From contig NZ_JBEBOY010000013.1 of assembly GCF_040396155.1 (NCBI RefSeq), positions 1 to 64,000 on the forward strand: DNA of 64,000 bases. The letters run 5' to 3'. Both the position numbers and the translations under genes were made by a program. Shown piece after piece: positions 35,105 to 44,950 of this stretch (positions are counted from its first letter, which is position 1; each line of letters starts with the position of its first letter). The stretch comes from Tissierella praeacuta_A. GTDB lineage: Bacteria > Bacillota > Clostridia > Tissierellales > Tissierellaceae. The notes beneath the pieces are model-generated. The model had not been told where the DNA came from, did no database searches, and saw nothing but the letters and a program-made list of their open reading frames with translations.

Positions 35105-35277
35105 TTTCATTCTCCTAGTTTATATTTTGTTAATATCTTACTATTAATAAAAAGATATTTCAAGTATAACCATATGCAGTCTTAAGATAATTTATCCTTA
35201 TTATATGGGATATGAATATTTTCACTATTAATATTTGGCAACTAGTGTTATATTTAAATATATAAATTAAATAGGAG

Positions 35278-36456
35278 ATGGTTTTTAACAAGATGGAAAC
35301 GAAGTTGAAAAAGGCTGTAAGCATTGAAGGATTCATATGCCTAGCTATAGTTATTAGTTTTTTTACAGTGCTAGGTATGAAAATGGGTTTAATTAACTCC
35401 ATAAATACATTGCTCAATACAGCTTATGATTTATTAATGCACACAGTATTTTATATAATGGCAATAGCAGTTGTTGCAGGGGCAGTAGCAAACATACTTA
35501 CAGAATTTGGTGTAATTGCTTTAGCAAATAAGCTATTATCACCCTTAATGGCCCCGATTTATGGACTTCCAGGTGCAAGTGCCATGTCTGTATTTACCAC
35601 TTATCTATCTGACAATGCAGCGGTATTAACCTTAGCTGATGATAAAAGGTTTTGCAGGTATTTTAAAGAATATCAGCTTCCGGCATTGACTAATATTGGA
35701 ACTTCTTTTGGTATGGGAATGATAGTAACAGTATATATGATGGGATTACCCAACCCTAATAATGAAAATTTTATTTTAGCTGCAATAATAGGTAATATAG
35801 GAGCCATAATAGGTAGTATTGTGTCTGTTCGATTAATGCTCATTAAGACTAAGAAAATATATGGAACTTCCAGTGAAGCGGAAGAGGATAGTGAAATTAG
35901 TTATGATATATTAGAATATAGAGAGGTCAGAGAGGGTAAAATAGGAGAAAGATTGATGAATTCTATGCTTGAAGGCGGTGCATCAGGGGTTAAGGTAGGA
36001 TTTGATATAATTCCTGGGGTACTTATTATTTGTTCCATAGTAATGATACTTACTAATACGATTCCAGAAACAGGAATTTATACTGGTGCTGCCTATGAAG
36101 GAGTAGGTTTTCTTCCTTGGATAGGGGAAAAAATTGGTTTTATTATTAAACCATTATTTGGATTTACTTCTTCCACAGCTATTTCTGTTCCCATAACAGC
36201 TCTTGGAGCAGCAGGAGCTGCAATAGGATTAGTACCAGCTATGGTCACTAATGGACTTGCAAGAGCCAATGATATTGCTGTATTTACTGCTATGTGTATG
36301 TGCTGGAGTGGATATTTAAGTACTCATGTTGCCATGATGGATGGCTTAAAGTTTAGAAATCTTACAGGTACAGCCATACTTTGTCATACTATTGGTGGAA
36401 TTTGCGCAGGTATTGCTGCAAATTTAATATTTAGATTAGTGGAGATAATTTGTTAG
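35278..36456 (+). CDS. Membrane protein with two Gate (nucleoside recognition) domains
   Basis: A polytopic membrane protein of about 390 residues. Two nucleoside-recognition (Gate) segments are visible: AIAVVAGAVANILTEFGVIA and following (near 62-110), and SMLEGGASGVKVGFDIIPGV (near 230; 20 residues). Conserved turns such as LPGASAMSVFTTYLSDNAAV and GFTSSTAISVPITALGAAGA mark the pore half-repeats. The family relates to sporulation proteins SpmA/SpmB, YjiH and nucleoside transporters; the substrate is unknown. The start is uncertain: ATG 35278 abuts AGGAG directly, while ATG 35293 lies 15 bases after it. Confidence 0.72.
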   Translation: MVFNKMETKLKKAVSIEGFICLAIVISFFTVLGMKMGLINSINTLLNTAYDLLMHTVFYIMAIAVVAGAVANILTEFGVIALANKLLSPLMAPIYGLPGASAMSVFTTYLSDNAAVLTLADDKRFCRYFKEYQLPALTNIGTSFGMGMIVTVYMMGLPNPNNENFILAAIIGNIGAIIGSIVSVRLMLIKTKKIYGTSSEAEEDSEISYDILEYREVREGKIGERLMNSMLEGGASGVKVGFDIIPGVLIICSIVMILTNTIPETGIYTGAAYEGVGFLPWIGEKIGFIIKPLFGFTSSTAISVPITALGAAGAAIGLVPAMVTNGLARANDIAVFTAMCMCWSGYLSTHVAMMDGLKFRNLTGTAILCHTIGGICAGIAANLIFRLVEIIC

Positions 36457-36635
36457 ATATAACTAGGAATTAGCAAGGGAAAAAAGGGGCTATTTTAAGA
36501 GTGAGTTTTGATTGCTTTTTAGATAGCTTCTGTTGTTAAAGAATTTTTTGACTTTGCTTTACATTTATAGGATAATAATATTCTCCTCTATTATTCTATA
36601 GAGGTATTTGGTATATTAAATATGAGGTGAAGAAC

Positions 36636-38027
36636 ATGAAAGTAATCGTAGTAGGAGCTGGTAAACTGGGATATAAACTAGCTGAATCAATGGTATTTGA
36701 AGATATAGATGTAACAGTAATAGACAATAATCCAAAAGTAATAAATTATGTAAATGAACATTTAGATGTTCTAACGGTTTTAGCAAATGGAATAGATACA
36801 AATGTTCTTAAAGAATTAGGTATAAATCAATATAATTTATTAGTAGCTTCAACAGATAGTGATGAAACTAATACACTTATCTGCTCCTTAGCTAATAAAT
36901 TGGGATGTAAAAAAACAATTGCACGCATTAGAAATCCTGAGTATATGCAGCAACTAGATTTTATAAAGACTGAACTAGGAATTGATCATATAGTAAATCC
37001 AGACTTAGCAACTGCTCAAGCAATAGAGAAATATTTATTGAAGAATTATAGTTTTTATTCAGGAGAGTTTGCCAGTGGGAAAGTCAGAATGATTGATTTC
37101 AATATTGAGCATATGGAAGAATTTGTAGGTAAGAAATTAGCAGAGTTGGAAGATTTCGATAGACTGTTGATTACAGCTGTATCTAGAGATGGAGATATAA
37201 TAATTCCAGATGGCTCTACACAGTTACTAGCAAATGATACAATTCATGTTATAGGAAAAAGTGACGATATTAATAATCTGAATAATAGATTTGTACAGGA
37301 TATAACTAAAAAGGATATAGAAAGGGTAATGATACTGGGAGGCAGTAATATTGGTTTTTATCTATCTCAGAAATTATCAAAGGCCAATATATCAGTTACA
37401 TTAATAGAGAAGGATAAGGAAAAATGCCAAGAGCTATCTGAACTTCTCAGTGATGTACTTATAATACACGGAGATGGTACAGATATTAATCTCCTAGATG
37501 AAGAAAGAATCTCTACCATGGATGCATTTGTAGGAGTAACAGGATATGATGAAGAAAATTTACTTATGGCTCTTATGGCAAAGCAATCTGGAGTCTCAAA
37601 GGCAGTTTCAAAAATTAGTAGGCAAAATTATTCAAAGATAATTGATAGATTGGGAATAGATGCTGCACTAAATCCAATTTATATTACAGTAAGTAATATA
37701 TTGAAGTATATCCGTGGTGGTAAAATAGTATCGGTTTCCCTACTAATAGGTGGAGATGGAGAAGTAACAGAAATAATTATTGGAAAAGATTTGCCTATAG
37801 TTGGAAAAACATTAGAGGAATTGAAATTACCTAAGGGTATAATAATTGGAGCCATAGTTCATAATGGCAAAGTTATAATACCTAATGGTAAATCTGTTAT
37901 AAATGCCAACGATAGAATAGTAGTATTCTGTTTAACAGAAGATTTACCCACTCTAAAAATATTCTTCAAATCGTATAAGGGAGGGGTATTAAGTGAATTA
38001 TGGCATCGTACTAAGCATACTAGGTAA
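36636..38027 (+). CDS. trkA: Trk potassium uptake regulatory protein TrkA
   Basis: A 463-residue cytoplasmic regulator of the TrkH potassium channel. It carries two RCK units: RCK_N 1 starts MKVIVVGAGKLGYKLAES and binds NAD(H) or nucleotides, with a TrkA_C domain near 140-220. RCK_N 2 starts VMILGGSNIGFYLSQKL near 232, with a second TrkA_C near 375-450. ATG 36636 is chosen because GAGGTG ends 6 bases upstream; the GTG 36627 overlaps that site. It overlaps the 5' end of trkH by 35 bases. Confidence 0.94.
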   Translation: MKVIVVGAGKLGYKLAESMVFEDIDVTVIDNNPKVINYVNEHLDVLTVLANGIDTNVLKELGINQYNLLVASTDSDETNTLICSLANKLGCKKTIARIRNPEYMQQLDFIKTELGIDHIVNPDLATAQAIEKYLLKNYSFYSGEFASGKVRMIDFNIEHMEEFVGKKLAELEDFDRLLITAVSRDGDIIIPDGSTQLLANDTIHVIGKSDDINNLNNRFVQDITKKDIERVMILGGSNIGFYLSQKLSKANISVTLIEKDKEKCQELSELLSDVLIIHGDGTDINLLDEERISTMDAFVGVTGYDEENLLMALMAKQSGVSKAVSKISRQNYSKIIDRLGIDAALNPIYITVSNILKYIRGGKIVSVSLLIGGDGEVTEIIIGKDLPIVGKTLEELKLPKGIIIGAIVHNGKVIIPNGKSVINANDRIVVFCLTEDLPTLKIFFKSYKGGVLSELWHRTKHTR

Positions 38028-39441
38028 TATACTAATGTTAGAAGCAGTGTTAATGCTTCCTTCTTTGTTTATATCTTTATATACAAATCAGAATGATACA
38101 CTTGCATTTTTGATAACTATATTGATAACAGGCATACTAGGACTAATTTTAACTAGAAGTAAAAACCCTGATAGACATATAAATGCAAAGGAAGGTTTAG
38201 CAATTGTTTCCTTAGGATGGGTAATTATATCTTTACTTGGAGCTCTACCTTTATATATTTCAAGAAGTACACCTACCTATATAGATGCATTTTTTGAAAT
38301 AGTATCAGGATTTACAACTACTGGTGCAACAGTAATAGCAAATGTAGAAATATTGCCAATGGGGATTTTATTTTGGCGTTCTTTTACCCATTGGATAGGT
38401 GGTATGGGGATATTGGTTTTTACTTTATCATTATTGCCAGCCCTTGGAATAGGAGGATTTCAAATATTTAAGGCAGAAAGTCCAGGTCCTATTGCAGGAA
38501 AAATAGCACCTAGAATAAGAGATACAGCTAAAATACTATATACAACATATTTTACTATTACTATATTTCAGGTTATATTATTAAAAATTGGAGGAATGTC
38601 TTTATTTGATTCTTTAGTATATACTTTTGGAACAGTTGGTACAGGAGGATTTGCCACTAAAAATGCCAGTGTAGGTGCTTATAATAGTACCTATATTCAT
38701 CTTGTAATAGGAAGTTTTATGGTACTTTCAGGAGTTAACTTTTCTTTATATTATTCTTTATTTAAAGGAAAAATAAGATATGTATTTAAGGATGAAGAGC
38801 TAAGGCTTTATTTTGCAATTGTTTTTCTAGCAGTAACTGCAATTGCTCTTAACTTATTTAAGACTAGTTATAGTAATATAGGTCTAGCCTTTAGAGATTC
38901 TTTTTTTCAAGTTGGATCTATTATGACAACCACTGGATATTCTACAGCTAATTTTGATATATGGCCAACATTTAGTAAGGGGATTTTACTACTTCTCATG
39001 TTTATAGGTGGAAGTGCAGGTTCTACAGCAGGAGGAATGAAAGTCATTAGAATACTAATTATATTAAAATTAATCAAGAGAGAAATACTAAAGATGTTTC
39101 ATCCTAGAGCAATTATTCCAGTTAAGCTTAATGATAAAGTATTACCTAATGAAACTATAGCAAGTATAAATAGTTTTGCTGGATTATATGTGTTTATATT
39201 TGTATTATCTACTATTTTAATTTCCTTAGAAGGAGTAGATTTAGAATCGGCAATTAGTTCAGTAGCTGCAACATTGGGGAATATTGGTCCGGGATTGGGA
39301 TTTGTGGGACCTACTAGTACATTTAATGGATATAGTCAAATTTCAAAGGCGTTTTTCTCCTTACTAATGCTTTTAGGCAGACTTGAACTATTTACAATAA
39401 TAGCATTATTTGCACCAAAGAACTGGAGAAAGGAAATATAG
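37993..39441 (+). CDS. trkH: Trk potassium uptake protein TrkH
   Basis: A 482-residue potassium channel subunit with many hydrophobic segments and four pore-loop repeats. The filter-like segments are visible as SGFTTTGATV (near 107), GTVGTGGFATKN (near 213), TTTGYSTANF (near 312) and LGNIGPGLGFVGP (near 428). Each holds the Gly at the filter position. HWIGGMGILVF (near 132) is also typical. Translation starts at GTG 37993 after GGGAGGGG, inside the end of trkA, so synthesis is coupled to its regulator. Confidence 0.94.
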   Translation: MNYGIVLSILGNILMLEAVLMLPSLFISLYTNQNDTLAFLITILITGILGLILTRSKNPDRHINAKEGLAIVSLGWVIISLLGALPLYISRSTPTYIDAFFEIVSGFTTTGATVIANVEILPMGILFWRSFTHWIGGMGILVFTLSLLPALGIGGFQIFKAESPGPIAGKIAPRIRDTAKILYTTYFTITIFQVILLKIGGMSLFDSLVYTFGTVGTGGFATKNASVGAYNSTYIHLVIGSFMVLSGVNFSLYYSLFKGKIRYVFKDEELRLYFAIVFLAVTAIALNLFKTSYSNIGLAFRDSFFQVGSIMTTTGYSTANFDIWPTFSKGILLLLMFIGGSAGSTAGGMKVIRILIILKLIKREILKMFHPRAIIPVKLNDKVLPNETIASINSFAGLYVFIFVLSTILISLEGVDLESAISSVAATLGNIGPGLGFVGPTSTFNGYSQISKAFFSLLMLLGRLELFTIIALFAPKNWRKEI

Positions 39442-39466
39442 TAATTGGAGATAGAGGGGAATATCA

Positions 39467-39928
39467 ATGGAGAATATTGAAATAAAAAAATTAGGCTGCG
39501 ATAATGAAATTCCTTATGATCTTCTTCTTTTAGCAGACCCGTCTATTGAAATAATTAATGATTATCTACATAGAGGAAACTGCTATCTTGCTTATATCGA
39601 GGAGAAAATTGTTGGAGTTTATGTAATAATAAGGACAAGACCTATGACTTTTGAACTTGTAAATATTGCGGTTGACGAAGCATATCAAGGTAAAGGAATC
39701 GGAAAGGCATTATTATTTAACGCTATAGATAATGCAAGAGAACTTAAAGGAAAGATTTTAGAAGTTGGAACAGGAAATTCAAGTATATCTCAATTGACAC
39801 TTTATCAAAAATGTGGATTTCGTATAACTGGTGTAGATAGGAATTTTTTTAGAAAGCATTATAAAGATAAGATTATAGAAAATGGTATTGAATGTATTGA
39901 TATGATTAGATTAAGTATGAACTTATAA
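39467..39928 (+). CDS. GNAT family N-acetyltransferase
   Basis: A 153-residue acetyltransferase. The acetyl-CoA loop is NIAVDEAYQGKGIGKALLFNA (in two parts near 66-86), and the C-terminal YQKCGFRITGVDRNFF motif fits GNAT enzymes. The acceptor is unknown. AGAGGGGA lies before the ATG. It follows trkH by 25 bases, perhaps by chance. Confidence 0.87.
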   Translation: MENIEIKKLGCDNEIPYDLLLLADPSIEIINDYLHRGNCYLAYIEEKIVGVYVIIRTRPMTFELVNIAVDEAYQGKGIGKALLFNAIDNARELKGKILEVGTGNSSISQLTLYQKCGFRITGVDRNFFRKHYKDKIIENGIECIDMIRLSMNL

Positions 39929-39961
39929 AATACATAGTTTTCTTATATAACGATTTATAAA

Positions 39962-40218
39962 ATGTATAAGGGATTTGTAGTAGAAGACGACTAAAAAATT
40001 TTGAATCTTATTAAAGATAAATTAGAGGGATATAACTATACTGTAGTTACAGTAAAGGATTATTCCAATATAAAAGGAGAATTCATAGAAGAGAATCCAT
40101 AAATCTTACAAGACTTAGAAGGAAATTAGAAGAGATAGGTATAAATAACAGTATCCAAACAAAAAGGGGACAAGGATATTCTATGATAAAGACATGGAAT
40201 TATATAGGTTTAAATTGA
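39962..40218 (+). pseudogene. Remnant of an OmpR-type response regulator
   Basis: From ATG 39962 the frame reads MYKGFVVEDD, a stop, then KILNLIKDKLEGYNYTVVTV and EFIEENP before a second stop (40100-40102). This is the start of a receiver domain with its acidic pair. A frame just after it reads NLTRLRRKLEEIGINNS and IQTKRGQGYSM, the recognition helix and wing that end OmpR/PhoB DNA-binding domains, stopping at 40218. The middle of the gene (phospho-acceptor Asp and most of the effector domain) is missing. It probably once regulated the exporter that follows. Confidence 0.8.
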
Positions 40219-40398
40219 ATCTAACAGTATTGTAAGATATATTCTTGACTTGAAAGGAAAATCAATATGACAACCCTTACTTGTTTTTATATAATATAGA
40301 TAAGGATTAAATAAAATTAAATGCAGTATTCTTAATTTAAATTTCGTTATATCTAATGACATATTATTTGGGGTTAAGGCATTAAAGGAGGAAAATAT

Positions 40399-40463
40399 AT
40401 GAAAAAGCAGTGATATTTACTGCATCTATAGGTAGGATCATTAATAGCAAGATATATACATAA
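40399..40463 (+). pseudogene. Possible 5' remnant of another lost gene
   Basis: ATG 40399 has an excellent site (AAAGGAGG, 40384-40391) but stops after four codons. One base of frameshift would continue as AVIFTASIGRIINSK before a stop at 40461. An MKK-AVIFTASIG opening recalls glycosyltransferases of the MGDG-synthase type, but the match is too short to rely on. Confidence 0.3.
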
Positions 40464-40495
40464 CATTAATCAAATTTTTAGATAAAAAGGGGGAT

Positions 40496-41737
40496 ATGTC
40501 GGTGAAGAAAAAGAAATTTATTATTGTAGCAGGAATAGTTATTATACTAGGAGCAGTTGTAGGAATAAAAACGCTAACTAAAGGTCAAAAAGTTGTTCAG
40601 GCAATGGCACAGACTACAGCAGTTAAAAAGGAGGATATCGAATCTCATATTCAGTCTACTGGAAAAATATTTTCTATGGACAAAAGAGATGTTGTATCTG
40701 ACGTAGAAGAGAAGATTGAAAAGATGTATGTGCAAAAAGGTGACAAAGTTGAAAAAGGCCAAATATTAATGAAATTAGAGGAAACAAATATTCAATATAA
40801 AATTAAGGATGCAAAGCTAAGACTCTCTATGGAACAGGAGAATCTAAGACAATTAGAAAGAGAAGGAAATACTGAACTTGAAATTAATTTGTCTAATGCA
40901 AAAATAAAATATGACGATGCTAAAAATACATATGAGAGAAATAAGGAATTATATGAAGGAAGTGTAATTTCAAAAGTAGATTTAGACAAATCAAAGGATG
41001 AGATGGATCAAGCTTATAATGATTATACTTTAGCTGAGGAGAGACTAAAAAATTCTAATCATGAAAATGAGATATCTGTTCAGAAACAAAAGATAGAATT
41101 AGCTAAGTTAGAAGTAGAAAAACTAGAAAAAGATTTAGGAAAATACACAATAAAGAGCCCTATTACTGGAACTATTGTAGATACTAATATTTCAGAAAGT
41201 GGTATTATAGAGTCCCATATAACTTTAATGTCTATTCAAGACATAGATCATTTAGAAATCATAGTAGATATGAATGAATATGATGCAAGTAAAATAGAAG
41301 TGGGAGATAGTGTAAAGATTACAGGAGATTCTTTTGAGGGTAAGGTATATCAAGGGAAAGTTAAATACGTAGGTTCCATTGCAAAGCAAGTAGATGGAAG
41401 TCAGGGAAAAGAAAGTATAGTGGAAATAAAAATTGATATTGAAAATACTGATGAATTTTTAAAACCAGGTTTTTCAGCAAAGGTAGATATTTTAACAGAG
41501 AAAAAAGAAGGCGCACTGACAGTTCCTTATGAAGCAATATTTACTAAAAAGGGTGGAGTAAAGGTAATCTTTACTGTAGAAGATGGAAAAATAAAGGAAA
41601 ATGAAATACAAACAGGAGTAGAGAGTGATTTCTCTTTAGAAATCATAGGAAATGTGAAAGAGAATGATGAGGTGATCTTAAATCCAACGGAGGCAACAGT
41701 GGATGGAGATGAGGTCATGACAAATAAGGTGATGTAA
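40496..41737 (+). CDS. HlyD/MacA-type efflux adaptor protein
   Basis: A 413-residue membrane fusion (periplasmic adaptor-like) protein. One N-terminal transmembrane helix (about 7-24) anchors it. The lipoyl half-motif starts VVSDVEEKIEKMYVQKGDKV (near 63), a long helical hairpin rich in E/K/L occupies about 98-215, the second lipoyl half follows (YTIKSPITGTIVDTN), and then beta-barrel and membrane-proximal domains (VGDSVKITGDSFEGKVYQGK and after). In Gram-positives such proteins, like YknX, join a MacB-type ABC exporter. AAAAAGGGGG lies before the ATG. It starts a three-gene exporter operon. Confidence 0.88.
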   Translation: MSVKKKKFIIVAGIVIILGAVVGIKTLTKGQKVVQAMAQTTAVKKEDIESHIQSTGKIFSMDKRDVVSDVEEKIEKMYVQKGDKVEKGQILMKLEETNIQYKIKDAKLRLSMEQENLRQLEREGNTELEINLSNAKIKYDDAKNTYERNKELYEGSVISKVDLDKSKDEMDQAYNDYTLAEERLKNSNHENEISVQKQKIELAKLEVEKLEKDLGKYTIKSPITGTIVDTNISESGIIESHITLMSIQDIDHLEIIVDMNEYDASKIEVGDSVKITGDSFEGKVYQGKVKYVGSIAKQVDGSQGKESIVEIKIDIENTDEFLKPGFSAKVDILTEKKEGALTVPYEAIFTKKGGVKVIFTVEDGKIKENEIQTGVESDFSLEIIGNVKENDEVILNPTEATVDGDEVMTNKVM

Positions 41738-41738
41738 T

Positions 41739-42452
41739 ATGATTAAAATAGAGAATCTAAAAAAAACATATAAAAATGGAAGTATATCTGTGGAGGCTCT
41801 AAAAAACATTAATTTAATAGTTGAAGAAGGAGAATTTGTATCTATTATGGGACCTTCTGGTTCAGGAAAGTCCACATTGATGAATATATTAGGATGCTTA
41901 GATAAACCAACGGAAGGCATTTATGAATTAGATGGTGAAAGTGTACAACAGATGAATGATAATCAACTTGCTATGATTCGTAATAAAAAAATAGGGTTTA
42001 TTTTCCAATCCTTTAACCTAATTCCTCGTATAAATGCTTTAAAAAATGTAGAACTTCCTATGATTTATGCTGGGATTTCTGCTAAGGAGAGAAAAGAAAG
42101 GGCAATGAAAGCTTTAGAAAGAGTCGGCTTAGAGGAAAGAATGGGACATAATCCCAACGAATTATCAGGTGGACAAAGACAAAGAGTTGCTATTGCCAGG
42201 TCTTTAGTAAATGACCCAGCCGTAATTTTTGCAGATGAGCCTACAGGAAATTTAGATACCAAGTCTGGAAATGAAGTGATGGGAATATTCCAGCAGCTTA
42301 ATGCTGAGGGAGTAACCATTATAATGGTTACCCACGAACCAGATATAGCACAGCATACAAAGAGAATGATTGTATGTAGAGATGGAGAGATTATAGAAGA
42401 TACACCTGTCAAAGACCAAATTATTCTTGACAGACAGGAGGAGAGGATATGA
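41739..42452 (+). CDS. MacB/LolD-type ABC transporter ATP-binding protein
   Basis: A 237-residue ABC ATPase of the MacB/LolD type. Walker A GPSGSGKST is near residue 40, the Q-loop IGFIFQSFNLIP near 84, the signature LSGGQRQR near 140, and Walker B VIFADEPTGNLD near 160, the last typical of this subfamily. It lies one base after the adaptor gene and overlaps the permease gene by 4 bases, so all three are one unit. Confidence 0.94.
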   Translation: MIKIENLKKTYKNGSISVEALKNINLIVEEGEFVSIMGPSGSGKSTLMNILGCLDKPTEGIYELDGESVQQMNDNQLAMIRNKKIGFIFQSFNLIPRINALKNVELPMIYAGISAKERKERAMKALERVGLEERMGHNPNELSGGQRQRVAIARSLVNDPAVIFADEPTGNLDTKSGNEVMGIFQQLNAEGVTIIMVTHEPDIAQHTKRMIVCRDGEIIEDTPVKDQIILDRQEERI

Positions 42453-43663
42453 ATATATTCGAAAGTATACAGGTATCATTAAGTGCCATTCTTGCAAACA
42501 AAATGCGTTCCCTCCTTACTATGCTAGGGATTATTATAGGTATATCATCGGTTATTACAGTAGTTGCATTAGGAGAAGGAAGCCAGAAGATGATAGACAA
42601 AGAATTTGAGCAATTTGGTGCAGGACGAGCATATCTTTTCATGAACTGGAGAGAAAATTATTCCATGAAGGATTTACTAACTCATGGTGATATAGATGTA
42701 ATTAAGAAAAATTTTGCAGATGACATAGAAGCCATTCTTCCTAGTGTGCAGGATAGGGGAAAGCTTAGATCTAAAAATAAAAAGATTGATGCAATATTAA
42801 CAGGAGCAAATGAAAATTATATTAAAATAGAAAATGTAGATGTGATTAACGGCAGGTATCTAACAGATGAGGATGTGAAAGGGAAAAGATCTGTAGCTGT
42901 AGTAGATAAAGAAATGGCATTGGAAGCATTTGGGAGGACCGATGTATTAGGAGAAAATATAGATATAGAATTTGGAGAAAGTCAATTTTCATTGGTTATA
43001 ATTGGAGTTTATGAAAAACCTAAGAGTAGACTTCAGGGAATGGGAGAGAAATCCTTTGGAAGTGTATTTGTACCCTATACAACCTTAGAACAAATGATGT
43101 GGAGGGGGGATTATATCTGGGATGCTCAGATGAGTATCAGGAAAGGTGCAGATACAAAAGCTATTTCAGATAAGATAATTAAGTTGGTTGAAAGAAGACA
43201 TGGTAATGAAGGTGAAAATAAATATATGATTCAAACTGCAGAAGGAGAATTAGAATCTATGAATAAAATTACGGGAATTATAACAATGGTTATAGGTGCC
43301 ATTGCGGCTATTTCCCTTCTAGTAGGTGGAATCGGTGTTATGAATATTATGTTTGTTTCTGTTACAGAACGAACAAGAGAAATAGGTATAAGAAAGGCTA
43401 TAGGTGCAAGGAGAAGGGATATACTATTACAGTTCTTAGTAGAATCTGTAATTGTATCAGGAATTGGAGGCATAATCGGAACGATTATTGGTATGGGATT
43501 AGCTTATATTATCTCAGGATTTATTAATATACCTCCTAGTGTATCCATAGGTACTATTGCTATTGCATGGCTTTTCTCAGCTGGGGTAGGTATTTTCTTT
43601 GGAATTTATCCTGCAAACAAAGCATCAAAATTAAATCCTATTGATGCCTTAAGATATGAATAA
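42449..43663 (+). CDS. MacB-type ABC transporter permease (FtsX family)
   Basis: A 404-residue permease. The N-terminal helix contains RSLLTMLGIIIGISSVITVV (20 residues, near 18), typical of MacB. An extracellular domain of the MacB core type runs about 45-270, followed by three C-terminal helices forming the FtsX domain with VGGIGVMNIMFVSVTERTRE (near 288) and IGIRKAIGARRRDIL (near 308). These are mechanotransmission exporters of peptides, antibiotics or lipoproteins; the substrate is not predictable. Confidence 0.93.
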   Translation: MNIFESIQVSLSAILANKMRSLLTMLGIIIGISSVITVVALGEGSQKMIDKEFEQFGAGRAYLFMNWRENYSMKDLLTHGDIDVIKKNFADDIEAILPSVQDRGKLRSKNKKIDAILTGANENYIKIENVDVINGRYLTDEDVKGKRSVAVVDKEMALEAFGRTDVLGENIDIEFGESQFSLVIIGVYEKPKSRLQGMGEKSFGSVFVPYTTLEQMMWRGDYIWDAQMSIRKGADTKAISDKIIKLVERRHGNEGENKYMIQTAEGELESMNKITGIITMVIGAIAAISLLVGGIGVMNIMFVSVTERTREIGIRKAIGARRRDILLQFLVESVIVSGIGGIIGTIIGMGLAYIISGFINIPPSVSIGTIAIAWLFSAGVGIFFGIYPANKASKLNPIDALRYE

Positions 43664-43677
43664 TATTTTTAATTTAG

Positions 43678-43718
43678 CAATATCACCATTAAATATTTAA
43701 TGGTGATATTGTTTTTTA
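43678..43718 (+). terminator. Terminator of the exporter operon
   Basis: CAATATCACCATTAAAT (43678-43694) and ATTTAATGGTGATATTG (43695-43711) are perfect complements, followed by TTTTTT. Confidence 0.85.
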
Positions 43719-43745
43719 ATTGTTTTGATAATTAAATAACTATAC

Positions 43746-43774
43746 TAGACAACTATATAGAGATGTAGTATTAT
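43746..43774 (+). promoter_or_regulatory. Candidate ldh promoter
   Basis: TAGACA (43746-43751), a 17-base spacer and TATTAT (43769-43774) lie about 70 bases before the ldh start. It is a plausible sigma-A promoter with imperfect boxes. Confidence 0.45.
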
Positions 43775-43846
43775 ATAATTAATGGTAGGACCAGTAAACC
43801 AATAGACCAATAAATCAAAATTGAGGATATGGAGGGGACTGATAAA

Positions 43847-44815
43847 ATGGAAAAGAAAAGAAGTACTAAGATATCAATTGTAGGTGCAGGTTCAGTGGGG
43901 GCTACAGCAGCTTATGCATTGGTTATGGAAGGCTTAGCTTCGGAATTAGTTATAGTTGATGTTAATAAATCAAAAACAGAAGGGGAAGTTTTAGATTTAA
44001 GCCATGGAGCTGGATTTATAAAACCAGTAAATATTAAATCAGGAGAGTACAAGGATACTAAGGATTCAGATATAGTTATTATAACAGCAGGGGCAGCGCA
44101 AAAGCTTGGGGAAACTAGAATTGACCTTGTAAATAAAAATATAAAGATACTTGAGTCAATAGTTCCGGAAGTTGTTAAATATAGTCCAAATTCAATACTT
44201 TTAATAGTTTCAAATCCAGTTGATATACTAAGTTATGCAGCTTATAAATTATCAGGATTTCCAAAGGAAAGGGTTATAGGATCCGGTACTGTTTTAGACA
44301 CATCAAGGTTAAAGTATGAGATAAGTAAGAAATTAAATATAGATGCAAGGGATGTTCAAACTTATATTATGGGAGAACATGGTGATACAGAATTCCCAGT
44401 TTGGAGTATGACAAATATACAAGGTATTAAAATTGATGAATATGCTAAAAATGTAAATTGTAAATATGACGAAGAATTTAGACATGAAATACACGAAAAT
44501 GTAAAAAATGCAGCCTACGAAGTTATAAATAGAAAAGGTGCTACATTCTATGCAATAGGTTTATCTATAAAACGTATAGTAGAGGGCATACTTGGTGATG
44601 AAAAATGTATACTGCCAATATCAACATTAGTTGAAGATTATTATGGTATAGATGATATTTATCTTGGAATACCAGCTGTTGTTGGTAGAAATGGTATAGA
44701 AAAGGTATTGAAAGTAAATTTAAATGATGATGAAGTTAAAAGATTAAAAAAATCTGCAAATGCATTGGAAACAGTACTAAATGCATCATTTTCAGAAAAT
44801 AAAATAGCAATGTAG
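43847..44815 (+). CDS. ldh: L-lactate dehydrogenase
   Basis: A 322-residue NAD+-dependent lactate dehydrogenase. The Rossmann motif VGAGSVGATAAYAL opens the protein. ITAGAAQKLGETRIDLV (near 80) covers the active-site loop with the catalytic and substrate arginines. ISNPVD-like VSNPVDILSY is near 122, GSGTVLDTSRLKYEIS near 145, and the catalytic His lies in MGEHGDTEFPVWS (near 178). The LDH-type Gln/Glu discriminator position reads AAQKLGETR, a lactate-type rather than malate-type loop. ATG 43847 is preferred, GGAGGGG lying 9 bases upstream; an in-frame ATG at 43829 is possible. Confidence 0.92.
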   Translation: MEKKRSTKISIVGAGSVGATAAYALVMEGLASELVIVDVNKSKTEGEVLDLSHGAGFIKPVNIKSGEYKDTKDSDIVIITAGAAQKLGETRIDLVNKNIKILESIVPEVVKYSPNSILLIVSNPVDILSYAAYKLSGFPKERVIGSGTVLDTSRLKYEISKKLNIDARDVQTYIMGEHGDTEFPVWSMTNIQGIKIDEYAKNVNCKYDEEFRHEIHENVKNAAYEVINRKGATFYAIGLSIKRIVEGILGDEKCILPISTLVEDYYGIDDIYLGIPAVVGRNGIEKVLKVNLNDDEVKRLKKSANALETVLNASFSENKIAM

Positions 44816-44818
44816 TAA

Positions 44819-44858
44819 AAAATGTCATCTTTATCAATGATAAGGATGACATTTTTTC
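44819..44858 (+). terminator. Terminator of ldh
   Basis: AAAATGTCATCTTTATC and GATAAGGATGACATTTT form a stem with one G-U pair and an AAT loop, followed by TTCTTTAT. Confidence 0.8.
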
Positions 44859-44950
44859 TTTATATAATGAGTTTTAGTTATTCCTTGAAATAGAATAATT
44901 TATTATGTACAATATAATGAGGAATTAATATTGAGAAAGGAAGAAATATT

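Larger units (their letters stand above)
39929..40495. other. Gene-graveyard region upstream of the exporter
   Basis: This 567-base stretch has no intact gene. It contains the two ends of a response-regulator gene (39962-40218) and the first codons of another lost gene (40399-40463), each described separately. The rest is AT-rich and featureless apart from a possible promoter for the exporter. Confidence 0.6.
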
